64,000 nt of DNA, from NCBI GenBank assembly GCA_035575135.1, contig DATLYE010000057.1, positions 27,449-91,448 on the forward strand. Direction: 5' to 3'. The notes beneath the pieces were generated by a model. The model had not been told where the DNA came from. It was given only the letters and a program-made list of their open reading frames with translations, and searched no databases. Each line of letters opens with the position of its first letter. Position 1 is the stretch's first letter. Positions 52,257-60,656 of the stretch are shown in pieces. A program made the translations under genes and the position numbers. Source of the DNA: JANWXD01 sp035575135 (GTDB lineage Bacteria > Acidobacteriota > Terriglobia > Bryobacterales > Bryobacteraceae).

Positions 52257-52285
52257 ATTATAGAATACCGAATTTGGGAATGCAA
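52257..52285 (-). promoter_or_regulatory. Sigma-70 promoter of dxr
   Basis: On the minus strand TTGCAT (52280-52285) and a consensus TATAAT (52257-52262) are 17 bases apart. This is the best promoter match found in the window. Confidence 0.75.
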
Positions 52286-52312
52286 GAGGAAAATTGCAAT
52301 TTTTTGAATTTG

Positions 52313-53209
52313 TCAGCCGGAGGCTCTGACCTCGACGCCCGCCCATTGCTCTAACACCTTGATAGCAGAGCAGAAATCCTCCTCCGCGTCTCCTATGGCC
52401 ATGGCCACCCGGAACATTTGCTGGGTCAGAGCGGTCAACGGGAGGGGCACCCCAAGCTCCCTGCCGGATTCCAGCATGAGGCCGATGTCTTTGTGCATCC
52501 ACTTGAGGGAGAAGTTGGCCGCAAAATCGCGCCGCAGGATGTAGGGAGCCTTGAAGTCAATCAGGCCGCACTTGGCGGCGCTGTTGGCCAGGATCTCCAG
52601 CATCAGCTGGGGGTCAACTCCGGCCTTGGTGCTGAGTACGATGCCTTCGCAAAATGCCTGCATGATGTTGCAAAGAACGAGGTTTTGGGTGAGCTTCGCA
52701 TGCAGGCCCATGCCGGGACCCCCGCAATAAAACAGGCGCTTGCCCATGGGTTCAAAGAAGGGGCGCACGCGCTCGAAGACCTCCCGCTCGCCCCCGATCA
52801 TAAAGGTGAGCGTGCCGCCTTCTGCCCCAGGGCGAGATCCGGTGCAGGGAGCGTCCAGGAAGTGGATGCCGCGCTTGGCAAGCTCTTGGCCGATCCGGCG
52901 GCTGCGCGTGGGGGAGATCGTCCCTGCGTCCACAATGACCGAACCCGGCTGCGCGCCCTCCGCCAGCCCGTTCGGCCCCAGAATCACTTGCTCGGACATC
53001 TCCGTGTCGCCCACACATACGAAGGAGCATTCCGCAAACTCTCCGACCTGCTTCGGGGTTTCGCAGAAGAGGCCGTTCTCGGCGGCGGCGAGCTGCCGGG
53101 CCTTGGCGGCGGTGTGGGACCAGAGCGCCACCTGGTGGCCGGCACGCAACAGGTTGCGAGCCATGGGGTAGCCCATGATCCCCAGCCCAAGAAAACCAAG
53201 CTTTGCCAT
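52313..53209 (-). CDS. 3-hydroxyisobutyrate dehydrogenase-family oxidoreductase
   Basis: A 298-residue beta-hydroxyacid dehydrogenase. The Rossmann motif GFLGLGIMGYPMARNLL is at the N-terminus, the substrate loop DAPCTGSRPGAEGGTLTFMIGG near residue 118, and the catalytic Lys in HAKLTQN about residue 170. The C-terminal helical domain has FSLKWMHKDIGLMLESGRELGVPLP. These reduce or oxidise small hydroxy acids or aldehydes; the family also includes glyoxylate/succinic semialdehyde reductases, and this looks closer to those. The gene is alone between dxr and a divergent hydroxyacid dehydrogenase. Confidence 0.93.
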   Translation of the reverse strand: MAKLGFLGLGIMGYPMARNLLRAGHQVALWSHTAAKARQLAAAENGLFCETPKQVGEFAECSFVCVGDTEMSEQVILGPNGLAEGAQPGSVIVDAGTISPTRSRRIGQELAKRGIHFLDAPCTGSRPGAEGGTLTFMIGGEREVFERVRPFFEPMGKRLFYCGGPGMGLHAKLTQNLVLCNIMQAFCEGIVLSTKAGVDPQLMLEILANSAAKCGLIDFKAPYILRRDFAANFSLKWMHKDIGLMLESGRELGVPLPLTALTQQMFRVAMAIGDAEEDFCSAIKVLEQWAGVEVRASG

Positions 53210-53337
53210 GCTTCCTCCAGGAACGTATGGAATTCAGGCGCGGCAGAGTTGAGCAACGCCTCGCCCGCGGACGGAACCCGCCATTGTACGATGCGTCATG
53301 GCTGTGCGACAATTGCCGCTTCGAATCTCCTGAGGTC

Positions 53338-54330
53338 ATGCGACCGGCCGTACTGGTCACCCGACGCATCTATCCGGAAGCTATCGAGTACCTGCGCCGC
53401 CATGCCGAGGTGGACTATCTGGACACAGACGAAGTCCTGCGGCCGGAAGAGCTCGTGGAGCGCGCGCGGGGCAAGCAGGCCGTAGTCTGCCAGCTTACCG
53501 ACAAGTTCCCTGCGGACGTGATTGCGCGTCTGGAAGGGGTGCGCGTGCTCGCCAACGTAGCCGTCGGCTACGACAACATTGACGTGGCGGCCGCCACACG
53601 CCGCGGCATTCTGGTGACGAACACGCCGGACGTGCTGACGGAAACGACGGCCGACTTTGCCTTCGCCCTGATGCTGGCCGCGGCGCGCCGTGTTGTGGAA
53701 GGACATCTGTTCGTGCATTCGGGACGGTGGCGGCGCTGGGCGATTGATCTGCTCGTCGGCCATGACGTCCATCACCGCACGCTGGGCATCTTCGGGATGG
53801 GGCGCATCGGTGAAGCCATGGCACGGCGCGCGCGGGGTTTTTCCATGCGTGTGCTGTATCACGACGTACGGCGGGCGCCGGAGAGCGTGGAACGGGAACT
53901 GGGCCTGGAGTTTTGCGCCAAAGAGCGCCTGCTCGAGGAATCCGACTTCGTCAGCCTCCATGTCCCGCTTACGGAGGCGACGCGCAAGCTGATCGGGGCC
54001 GAGGAGCTGCGCCGCATGAAGCGCACGGCCATTCTGGTAAATACATCGCGCGGCCCCGTGGTGGACGAAGAGGCCCTGGCGCAGGCTCTGGCCGAAGGGG
54101 TGATCGCCGGCGCGGGTCTGGATGTCTTTGAGCGTGAACCCGAAGTGCACCCCCTGCTGCTCAAGCTGAACAACGTGGTGCTGGCGCCGCACATTGCCAG
54201 CGCTTCGGTGGACACCCGCCGCAAGATGTCGCTCATGGCGGCCGAGAATGCGGTGGCGGTGCTCGAGGGGCGCAGGCCGCCCAACCTGGTCAATGTAGAG
54301 GCGTGGGCGGAGGGTCCGCCTTCGGTCTAA
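53338..54330 (+). CDS. D-isomer 2-hydroxyacid dehydrogenase (glyoxylate reductase type)
   Basis: A 330-residue NAD(P)H-dependent enzyme. Signatures are the substrate loop NVAVGYDNIDVAAATRRGI, nucleotide motif GIFGMGRIGEAMARRA, catalytic Arg in ILVNTSRGPVVDE, Glu in DVFEREPEVHP and His in VLAPHIASAS. This set fits glyoxylate/hydroxypyruvate reductases more than phosphoglycerate dehydrogenase, since no regulatory ACT domain follows. The ATG at 53338 starts the usual N-terminus; the longer frame from 53203 adds an unlikely tail. Its stop overlaps the convergent PLP gene by four bases. Confidence 0.95.
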   Translation: MRPAVLVTRRIYPEAIEYLRRHAEVDYLDTDEVLRPEELVERARGKQAVVCQLTDKFPADVIARLEGVRVLANVAVGYDNIDVAAATRRGILVTNTPDVLTETTADFAFALMLAAARRVVEGHLFVHSGRWRRWAIDLLVGHDVHHRTLGIFGMGRIGEAMARRARGFSMRVLYHDVRRAPESVERELGLEFCAKERLLEESDFVSLHVPLTEATRKLIGAEELRRMKRTAILVNTSRGPVVDEEALAQALAEGVIAGAGLDVFEREPEVHPLLLKLNNVVLAPHIASASVDTRRKMSLMAAENAVAVLEGRRPPNLVNVEAWAEGPPSV

Positions 54331-55595
54331 GGAGCGGCTTCGGCCGCCGCATCCAACGCCTGTTCGAAATCGGCCAGCAGGTCGCGCCAGTCTTCGATGC
54401 CGACGGAGACCCGCACCATGCCTTCCGTGATGCCGGCCTGCGCCAGTTCCTCCGGGGTCAGCCCCGAGTGCGTCGTCGTCATGGGATGGCAGGCGAGGGT
54501 TTCCACTCCGCCCAGCGAAACGGCGTTGCGGGCGATCTTAAGATTGCGCAGGAACTCGAAGGCGGCGCGCCGCCCCCCGTGAAGGTCCATGGAAAAGATG
54601 GCGCCCGGATAGTGACACTGGGCCAGTCGAATTTTGATCTGCTCGGCATCGTCAAACAGCGTGGGGTAGAAGACCTTCCGGACCTGAGGATGTTCCACCA
54701 GCCGCTCGGCGATGCGCTGGGCGTTCTTGCTCTGCCGGTTCATGCGCAAGGTCACGGTGGGCAGACGCCCGTCGAGGAGCCAGCATTCATCCGGAGGCAG
54801 GATGTTGCCGAAGATCGCACGGCGCAGCCGCATCTGCCGGATCAGTTCGGGATCGCGCGCCAGAGCCGCCCCTGCCAGCAGGTCGCTGAATCCGGACAGA
54901 TACTTGGTGGCGGAGTAAAGTACCAGGTCCGCCCCGAACAGCAGAGGATGCTGGAAGGTGGGGCCGAGGAAGGTGTTGTCCACCATCACCAGGGGACGGA
55001 CCTCGCGTGAGGCCGCAGCTTCGCTGGCCCGCCGGATATCGGTCATCACCATGGTGGGGTTGGCCGGAGTTTCAATGAAGACGATCCGCAAGCTCTCCGC
55101 GGACCGTATGGCTTGCTCGAGCGCCGCTCCGTCACCGGCGCGCACCGCATGGCATCGGATGCCGAAGGGTTCCAGCAATTCGTGGATGAGGTGCTGCGTT
55201 CCCCCGTAAAGCGGCACGGTGTAGACAAGGCTGTCGCCGGGCCGGGCGAAGGTGAGAAAGGCGGTCATGATGGCGGCCAGTCCGGAGTTGAACACGGCCG
55301 CGGCCTCCGCTCCCGGCTCGAGCGGCACCATCTGATCTTCCAGGATTTCGGCGTTCGGGTGATTGAGGCGCGCATAAATCAGCTCCACTGCTTCGCCTGC
55401 GGCAGGCTCGGCGCGGCCCGAGGCCACGGCGAAGGCGCGTTCGGCGGCTTCCGGGCTGGAGAAGACGTAAGTGGAACAGCGAAACACGGCGGGGCGCGCC
55501 GAGCCGACCGAAAGGCGCGGATCGAAGCCGCGCGTGAGTACGGCGGTCGGGGGACGAACGGCATGGGGATGAGTTTGTTCCTTGGTTTGAGCCAT
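54327..55595 (-). CDS. Cys/Met metabolism PLP-dependent enzyme (cystathionine gamma-synthase family)
   Basis: A 422-residue fold type I PLP enzyme. The PLP lysine is in YSATKYLSGFSDLLAG, the phosphate/ring contacts in VFNSGLAAIMTAFLTF, the Asp in MVDNTFLGP, and the C-terminal SLGGVETLACHPMTTTHSGL. It could make cystathionine, cleave methionine or do sulfhydrylation; the family members differ at few positions, so the specific reaction is open. The ATG at 55595 gives a normal N-terminal extension. It is convergent with the hydroxyacid dehydrogenase. Confidence 0.94.
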   Translation of the reverse strand: MAQTKEQTHPHAVRPPTAVLTRGFDPRLSVGSARPAVFRCSTYVFSSPEAAERAFAVASGRAEPAAGEAVELIYARLNHPNAEILEDQMVPLEPGAEAAAVFNSGLAAIMTAFLTFARPGDSLVYTVPLYGGTQHLIHELLEPFGIRCHAVRAGDGAALEQAIRSAESLRIVFIETPANPTMVMTDIRRASEAAASREVRPLVMVDNTFLGPTFQHPLLFGADLVLYSATKYLSGFSDLLAGAALARDPELIRQMRLRRAIFGNILPPDECWLLDGRLPTVTLRMNRQSKNAQRIAERLVEHPQVRKVFYPTLFDDAEQIKIRLAQCHYPGAIFSMDLHGGRRAAFEFLRNLKIARNAVSLGGVETLACHPMTTTHSGLTPEELAQAGITEGMVRVSVGIEDWRDLLADFEQALDAAAEAAP

Positions 55596-55645
55596 GGCAA
55601 CTCCCTGTTCCGAGTGTACTCCCCTGCCCGCCGGAGCACACTCGG

Positions 55646-56404
55646 TTAGAAGACGTGACTGGAATGAATTCCTACGGCTTCCAGAGCCGCCGCCATCTTC
55701 TCCAGAGCCGACTTGTGAATCTGCGAGACGCGGCTCTCGTTCACTCCCAGGATTCCCCCGATCTCTTTCATCGTCAGGTTGTTGGTGTAGTACAGCACGA
55801 CCACTTTGCGGTAGCGCTCCGGCAGGGTTTCCATGGCTTGCTGCAAGTAGGCGCGCATCTGCTGGCGCGCGCACATGTGGTCGGGCTGCGTGTCGGGCTC
55901 GGCGGGGAACTCCGGCGCCGGCAGATCGTCATGATCGCCGCGGCCGGAAGCGGACACCAGGCCGACATTGCGGAGATCCATCATCATCTGCCGCCAGCGC
56001 TCCGCGCCGACGCCGAGCTTTTCGGCGACCTCGGCCTCGGTGGGATTGCGTTGTAACACCGCCGCCAGATCGCGCGTGACGGCTTCGATCTGCTTGTGGC
56101 GGCGGCGCAGGTCTCGTGAGGCCCAGTCCAGCTGGCGCAGGCTGTCCAGGATCGCTCCCTTGATACGGTGTTTGGCGTAGGCGGCAAACGCCACTTTTTT
56201 GGCGGGGTTGTATTTCTTGGCGGCGTCAAACAGCCCGAGGATTCCGGCGTGGACGAGGTCGTCCAGTTCCACGTGCACGGGCAGGTTTTCGTGGACGCGT
56301 ACTGCAATGGCCCGCACGAGCGGCAGGTGTTGCAGGATGAGTTGGTCGCGCTGCGCTTGCCGGTTCTTCTCGTTTTCGTTGCGAGACACACGTCGAACGG
56401 ACAT
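55646..56404 (-). CDS. FliA/WhiG-type RNA polymerase sigma factor
   Basis: A 252-residue sigma-70 family group 3 protein. Region 2 contains LPLVRAIAVRVHENLPVHVELDDLVHAGILGLFDAAKKY and FAAYAKHRIKGAILDSLRQLDW, as in FliA; region 3 RNPTEAEVAEKLGV; region 4 LPERYRKVVVLYYTNNLTMKEIGGILGVNESRVSQIHKSAL. GGAGAGGT lies about eight bases before the ATG. FliA usually drives late flagellar genes, but none is in this window, so it may have another regulon or control distant flagella genes. It sits 50 bp upstream of the PLP gene. Confidence 0.94.
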   Translation of the reverse strand: MSVRRVSRNENEKNRQAQRDQLILQHLPLVRAIAVRVHENLPVHVELDDLVHAGILGLFDAAKKYNPAKKVAFAAYAKHRIKGAILDSLRQLDWASRDLRRRHKQIEAVTRDLAAVLQRNPTEAEVAEKLGVGAERWRQMMMDLRNVGLVSASGRGDHDDLPAPEFPAEPDTQPDHMCARQQMRAYLQQAMETLPERYRKVVVLYYTNNLTMKEIGGILGVNESRVSQIHKSALEKMAAALEAVGIHSSHVF

Positions 56405-56689
56405 GAGCTGACCTCTCCTTTTCTCTTCGTCGGATTTTTCCGCCTCGAGCCGGGGCGGCGGCCGGGATCCAATCCAGCGAACCCGCAGTCGTTTCTTGCA
56501 CGCGCCGCACCAGCCTTCCGATCTTTCGGGCTAAGGTGAAAGGGCCGCCGGAATACAACAACTTGCGGGGCGGCCCTCGAGGAAAGCACCGAGAGAGGTC
56601 TGCCAGGCGTGTATCAGGGCGGGAGCGCGTCCGGCGGTTTTTGTTTCATTGCGGAAACTCTGCACCGCTTTGGAACAAAGGCCGCCGGT
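56405..56689. other. Noncoding region upstream of the sigma factor gene
   Basis: About 285 bases without a credible gene. It holds the ribosome binding site of the sigma gene and an eight-base inverted repeat AGGGCCGC/GCGGCCCT around 56540-56577. I see no further structure or clear promoter. Confidence 0.4.
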
Positions 56690-56842
56690 TCAATCCTCCC
56701 GCCGGGAGGCGATCCAGGTTTTCAAAGCCAATGCGGCCAGAAACAGCCAGACCGCCGTGCGGAACAGATGCTCGAGCGTCAGGCCTGCCAGCAGCGCCAG
56801 AGCCGCATAGCAGAGGAAGGCTTGAATGAGCCGCGGCTTCAT
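56690..56842 (-). CDS. Small membrane protein, 50 aa
   Basis: A 50-residue open frame with two hydrophobic stretches (LIQAFLCYAALALLAGLTL and AVWLFLAALALKTWIA) and a basic end. It starts at an ATG at 56842. I know no family for it. Context: upstream tonB-like gene on the same strand, separated by 120 bases. It may be a real membrane peptide or a chance frame, though the composition is strongly membrane-like. Confidence 0.5.
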   Translation of the reverse strand: MKPRLIQAFLCYAALALLAGLTLEHLFRTAVWLFLAALALKTWIASRRED

Positions 56843-56962
56843 GGCAGTGGAGCTTATTGTCTCACGGGCAGGCAAGCCACCTCGAGCGAGAGTCACCCTC
56901 ACGGCTTCCGACCATGTCCTCCAGAGGATTTCCCCTGTGCCTGCCGGCAGCGCCGGTGATAC

Positions 56963-58009
56963 TCACCGGCTTCGCATGTTGTAGAGAAAGACGAACTGAA
57001 GGCGGATCTGCTGGCCCTGGTATTCTCGCGGCAGAGGCGGGAAGGGGTGGGAGGCGCTGATCCCGGCGACGGCGGCGCGGTCAAGAGCCTCGGTGCCCGA
57101 AGGCACGGCGATGACAAGCTTAGGCACGCTGCCGTCGCGGTTGATGGCGAACTGGATCACGGTGCGGCCGCGCCGGCCGAGCTTGGCGCTCTCGGGCATC
57201 ACGGCGTACCAGTTGCGCCGGACGGCAGAGAGGATCTGAATGAGGTAGGGACGGAAGTCCACACCCTGGGGGTCGCTGAGCAGCTCCAGGGCGCTGCCCG
57301 CGTAGCCGGGAGACGGAGGCAGATTCAGCATTTCGCCGAGCCCACCGACTCCTTCGCCCAGGTCGCCCACCACAAGACCGCCCCCCAGGCCGCCGCGGGC
57401 AAGTTCGCGTCCCAACTCCGAGATCGAGGAGCCGGGAGGGCGAAGCGCACCGAGCGGGGCAGTGCCGTGAGGCACACCGCGGGCTGCGCCGGGCGTTTCA
57501 AACGCCAGCTTGCGTTTTTCTTCCGTCTGGATCTGGGGCGGAGGGAGAGGCTTGCTTCCCTGGGCCAGAAGCGGAAGGTGTCCGATTCCCTCCTGAGAAG
57601 GCTCCAGACGTGGCGGCTCGGGCAGCACCGGGGACGCCGGCACGGGGGAGGCGGGGCGCGTGGTTGAAGGCCGCGCCGGCGGCTGAAACAGCCGCGGTCG
57701 AGGGAGCAGGTCTTCCAGCTGGAACTCCTTGCCGACCTTGCCTCGGTTCGGGGCCGTCTGGGTCAATTCCTTGGGAGGAGCGACCAGTTTGACCGGTTCG
57801 CGCAGCTGCGCCAGAATCTGTGTGGCTTGTTTTGGCGGCAGTCCGCCCAAGGGAACCGAGAGCAGGGCCGCAACGGCCGCCGCGTGCAGCGCCAGCGACA
57901 GAATCCCCGCAACCCGGGCGCGCGCAAGACTCTCCTGGCGGCTTTCCCACCGCGGGAACAGCCGGAGCTCGAAGGCGGCCTGATCCACCGGCTGAAGCGC
58001 GGCCTCCAT
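56963..58009 (-). CDS. TonB-family energy-transducing protein
   Basis: A 348-residue protein: a cytoplasmic N-terminus, one membrane helix (VAGILSLALHAAAVAALLSVPL, about 33-54), a long Pro-rich periplasmic linker and a C-terminal TonB domain (about 255-345; YLIQILSAVRRNWYAVMPESAKLGRRGRTVIQFAINRDGSVPKL and GIS..HPFPPLP). It would couple the proton motive force to receptors such as the two at 12.7-18.8 kb. No exbB/exbD is adjacent. Its ATG at 58009 directly follows the stop of the oxidoreductase gene, so it is part of the fabZ-lpx strand. Confidence 0.92.
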   Translation of the reverse strand: MEAALQPVDQAAFELRLFPRWESRQESLARARVAGILSLALHAAAVAALLSVPLGGLPPKQATQILAQLREPVKLVAPPKELTQTAPNRGKVGKEFQLEDLLPRPRLFQPPARPSTTRPASPVPASPVLPEPPRLEPSQEGIGHLPLLAQGSKPLPPPQIQTEEKRKLAFETPGAARGVPHGTAPLGALRPPGSSISELGRELARGGLGGGLVVGDLGEGVGGLGEMLNLPPSPGYAGSALELLSDPQGVDFRPYLIQILSAVRRNWYAVMPESAKLGRRGRTVIQFAINRDGSVPKLVIAVPSGTEALDRAAVAGISASHPFPPLPREYQGQQIRLQFVFLYNMRSR

Positions 58010-58978
58010 CTACCCCCTCCGGGCGGCCGCCAGCGTTGTGGCGACCAGCTGCGCGTGCTCCTCAATTTTATCAAGGATGTTCAGAGCGACCTCCAAAGCC
58101 CGGCAGGCAGCGGTTCCGTCCACGCGCGGCGCGCGCCGCGTCCGTACACACTCGAAAAAGCTTTCCAGTTCCAGACGCAGGGGCTCGGAACGCGCCACCT
58201 CCAAATTACGGGACGCGATGCGGCCGTCCGGTGTTACGGACAGCACGAAGGCTTCCTGCCGGCCGTAGTCCACGGAGACGTATTCGTGCGGCTGAAACAG
58301 ACGCAGCTTGCGGACGCGCTCGGTGGAGACGCGGCTGGCGGTGAGGTTGGCGACGGCACCGCTCGGAAAGGCCAGGCGGACGCTGGCGATGTCCACCTTG
58401 GGCGTGAGGATGGAGATCCCGGCAGCGCGGATCTCCTGCGGCTGGGCTCCCGTCAGCGACAGGACGATGTCGAGATCGTGGATCATCAAGTCGAGGATCA
58501 CGTCCACATCGAGACTCCGGGGGCTGAAGGGGCTCAGGCGGTGAATCTCGAAAAACAGCGGGGTGGTGAGCGCCGCCTCCAGGGCCGTCACGGCCGGATT
58601 GAAACGTTCCAGATGGCCCACCTGAAGGATCCGGCCGCAGCGCGCGGCCGTCTCGATGAGCCGCCCCGCGTCTTCCATCGTGGCGGCGATGGGCTTTTCG
58701 ACGAGCACGTCGAGGCCGGCCTCGAGCAACGCACAGCCCACCGCGGCGTGCGTGACCGTCGGCGTCGCCACCACGGCCGCGTCGGCCCGGCGCGCCACGG
58801 CTTCCAGATCGGCCAGTGCGGGACACCCGAATTCGGCGGCTGCGGCGGCAGCGCGCGCGGCGTCCGTATCCAGTACTCCCGCCAATTCCGCCTGGGGCGA
58901 CTGGCGGATCACGCGCATATGCTGGCGCCCGAACTGACCTGCCCCGACCACGGCTACGCGCACCCGGTTCAATGGCAC
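58010..58978 (-). CDS. Gfo/Idh/MocA-family oxidoreductase (GnnA-like candidate)
   Basis: A 322-residue NAD-dependent enzyme: nucleotide motif VAVVGAGQFGRQHMRVI at the start, the catalytic EKP in VLVEKPIAAT (about 93), and the C-terminal sheet domain with DLMIHDLDIVLSLTG. It directly follows lpxI, lpxA and fabZ. In GnnA-type enzymes a relative oxidises UDP-GlcNAc at C3 for lipid A with N-linked acyl chains, which needs a GnnB aminotransferase; none is in the window. The GTG at 58978 with GGAGG four bases away is chosen over a longer unsupported frame. Confidence 0.9.
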   Translation of the reverse strand: MPLNRVRVAVVGAGQFGRQHMRVIRQSPQAELAGVLDTDAARAAAAAAEFGCPALADLEAVARRADAAVVATPTVTHAAVGCALLEAGLDVLVEKPIAATMEDAGRLIETAARCGRILQVGHLERFNPAVTALEAALTTPLFFEIHRLSPFSPRSLDVDVILDLMIHDLDIVLSLTGAQPQEIRAAGISILTPKVDIASVRLAFPSGAVANLTASRVSTERVRKLRLFQPHEYVSVDYGRQEAFVLSVTPDGRIASRNLEVARSEPLRLELESFFECVRTRRAPRVDGTAACRALEVALNILDKIEEHAQLVATTLAAARRG

Positions 58979-59015
58979 CTGTCCTCCTTTGCCGAGCAAA
59001 ACACTCGCGAGCGAT

Positions 59016-59867
59016 TCAGCCACCGGGCGGCTCCCCGTCGCTTTTCTGAGCCGGCTCCGACATCTGCGCAATTCCCACGATGGTGATGCGGGCCTGATCG
59101 GCGGCCTCGAGCATCGCGTCGCGATCCAGCAGCAGGGTACGGCCTGCGTCCACGGCCAGGGCCGTGGTCCCCGTCTCGCGCATGACTGCGATCGTTCCCG
59201 GTCCCGCCACGGGAACGTCAAAGAGAAGGTGGCCGCGGCGCCGGGAAACTTTCACCAGACGCAGAGGCCGGCCATTGACCAGGGTGGCGGCGCGGCGCAG
59301 CATGGCGTCGGTTCCCTCCATGGCTTCCACGGCAACACAGGCGCGCTCGGCCACGGCCACGCTCTGGCCGACGTCGAGTTCGGCCAGCGCGTTGGCGATA
59401 CGGCGGCCGTAGTCAATATCGGCTCGTTCTTCGGCCGTGGGCCTGCGCCGGGTGAGCACGCCTTCGCCGGCCAGCAGGGGCTTGAGCAGTCGTGTGGAAT
59501 CGCCCAGGCGGATCCCCTCTTGTTCGAGCTCGCGAGCCACACCGCCGATCAGCGCTTCCGTGTTTTTCCGGGGCAGAGAGGCCAGCAGTCGCATCAGGCG
59601 CCAGTCGGCGCGGATGGAGGAAAAGATGCTGGCGTGCTTGACCTGTCCGGCCAGGATGACCTCCTGGAGCGCTTCCTGCTTGAGGATAGCGATCAGACGG
59701 CTGAGCTCCCCGAGCGAGATCCAATAGCAGCGGGCGGCCAACTGCTCGATCTCCGGGCTGGCTTCCTCCCGGATGCCGATGGCGATGACTTCGTGGCCCA
59801 GTTTGCGGGCTTCCTCGAGAGCCAGTATGGGAAACCGGCCGTTTCCGGCGATCAGACCATACCGCAT
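59016..59867 (-). CDS. lpxI: UDP-2,3-diacylglucosamine pyrophosphatase LpxI (DUF1009)
   Basis: A 283-residue hydrolase that converts UDP-2,3-diacylglucosamine to lipid X, used in place of LpxH. The N-terminal signature is MRYGLIAGNGRFPILALEEA; later segments VILAGQVKHASIFSSIRADWR and the C-terminal VDAGRTLLLDRDAMLEAADQ are typical of DUF1009. It starts at an ATG six bases after lpxA. The longer frame from 59936 is rejected because the extra residues overlap lpxA. The active Asp position could not be numbered with confidence. Confidence 0.95.
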   Translation of the reverse strand: MRYGLIAGNGRFPILALEEARKLGHEVIAIGIREEASPEIEQLAARCYWISLGELSRLIAILKQEALQEVILAGQVKHASIFSSIRADWRLMRLLASLPRKNTEALIGGVARELEQEGIRLGDSTRLLKPLLAGEGVLTRRRPTAEERADIDYGRRIANALAELDVGQSVAVAERACVAVEAMEGTDAMLRRAATLVNGRPLRLVKVSRRRGHLLFDVPVAGPGTIAVMRETGTTALAVDAGRTLLLDRDAMLEAADQARITIVGIAQMSEPAQKSDGEPPGG

Positions 59868-59872
59868 GGATC

Positions 59873-60649
59873 CTACTTGATTACACCGCGTTCGGAGGCG
59901 CGGATGAAATCGAGGAGCTCCTCGACTTCGCTGCACACCGGTCCTTCGGCGCGGATGCGCTCGACCGCCTGCGTGGTGTTCAAGCCCGAGCGGGTCAGGA
60001 TGCGGAGCGCGCGCTGCAGAGCCTCGATGGTTTCCGCAGGAAAGCCCCGGCGTTCGAGGCCGGTGCGGTTGGCCCCGAACACTTTGACGGGCCGCTCGCC
60101 GACGGTGAGGGAGTAGGGCAGCACGTCCTGCGTGATCACGCTGTAGCCTCCGATCATGGCGTGGCGCCCGATGCGGCAGAACTGGTGGATGCCCGTGAAG
60201 GCCCCGATCACCGCCCAGTCGCCCACTTCGACGTGGCCGCCGACGGTGACGCCGTTGGCAAGCACGGCATGGTTGCCGATGCGGGCGTCGTGGGCCACGT
60301 GGACGTAGGCCATCAGCAGGTTGTCGTCGCCGATGGCGGTGAGCAGGCCGCCGCCCTGCGTGCCCCGGTGAATCGTGACAAATTCGCGGATTTTGTTCCG
60401 GTTGCCGATGCGTGTTTCGGCGCGCTCGCCCTTGTATTTCAGATCCTGGGAGGCGACGCCCACCGTGGAGTAGGGAAAGAAGAGATTGTCCTCGCCGATC
60501 CAGGTGGGTCCCTCGACATAGACATGGGCCATCAGGCGGGTCCCGGGACCGATTTCCACGTCCGGGCCCACGATCGAGTAGGGCCCGATTTCGGCCGAGG
60601 GGGCGATCCGGGCGGCCGGATCCACGATGGCGGTCGGGTGGATAGCCAT
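59873..60649 (-). CDS. lpxA: UDP-N-acetylglucosamine acyltransferase
   Basis: A 258-residue left-handed beta-helix protein that transfers the first acyl chain in lipid A synthesis. Hexapeptide repeats run through IHPTAIVDPAARIAPSAEIGPYSIVG onward; the catalytic His is in MAYVHVAHDARIGN, with SQDLKYKGE and FVTIHRGT around the binding site. The C-terminal helices match LpxA. The ATG at 60649 gives the usual MAIHPTA start. It follows fabZ by seven bases. Acyl length selection cannot be read by eye. Confidence 0.97.
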   Translation of the reverse strand: MAIHPTAIVDPAARIAPSAEIGPYSIVGPDVEIGPGTRLMAHVYVEGPTWIGEDNLFFPYSTVGVASQDLKYKGERAETRIGNRNKIREFVTIHRGTQGGGLLTAIGDDNLLMAYVHVAHDARIGNHAVLANGVTVGGHVEVGDWAVIGAFTGIHQFCRIGRHAMIGGYSVITQDVLPYSLTVGERPVKVFGANRTGLERRGFPAETIEALQRALRILTRSGLNTTQAVERIRAEGPVCSEVEELLDFIRASERGVIK

Positions 60650-60656
60650 TCCGGCG

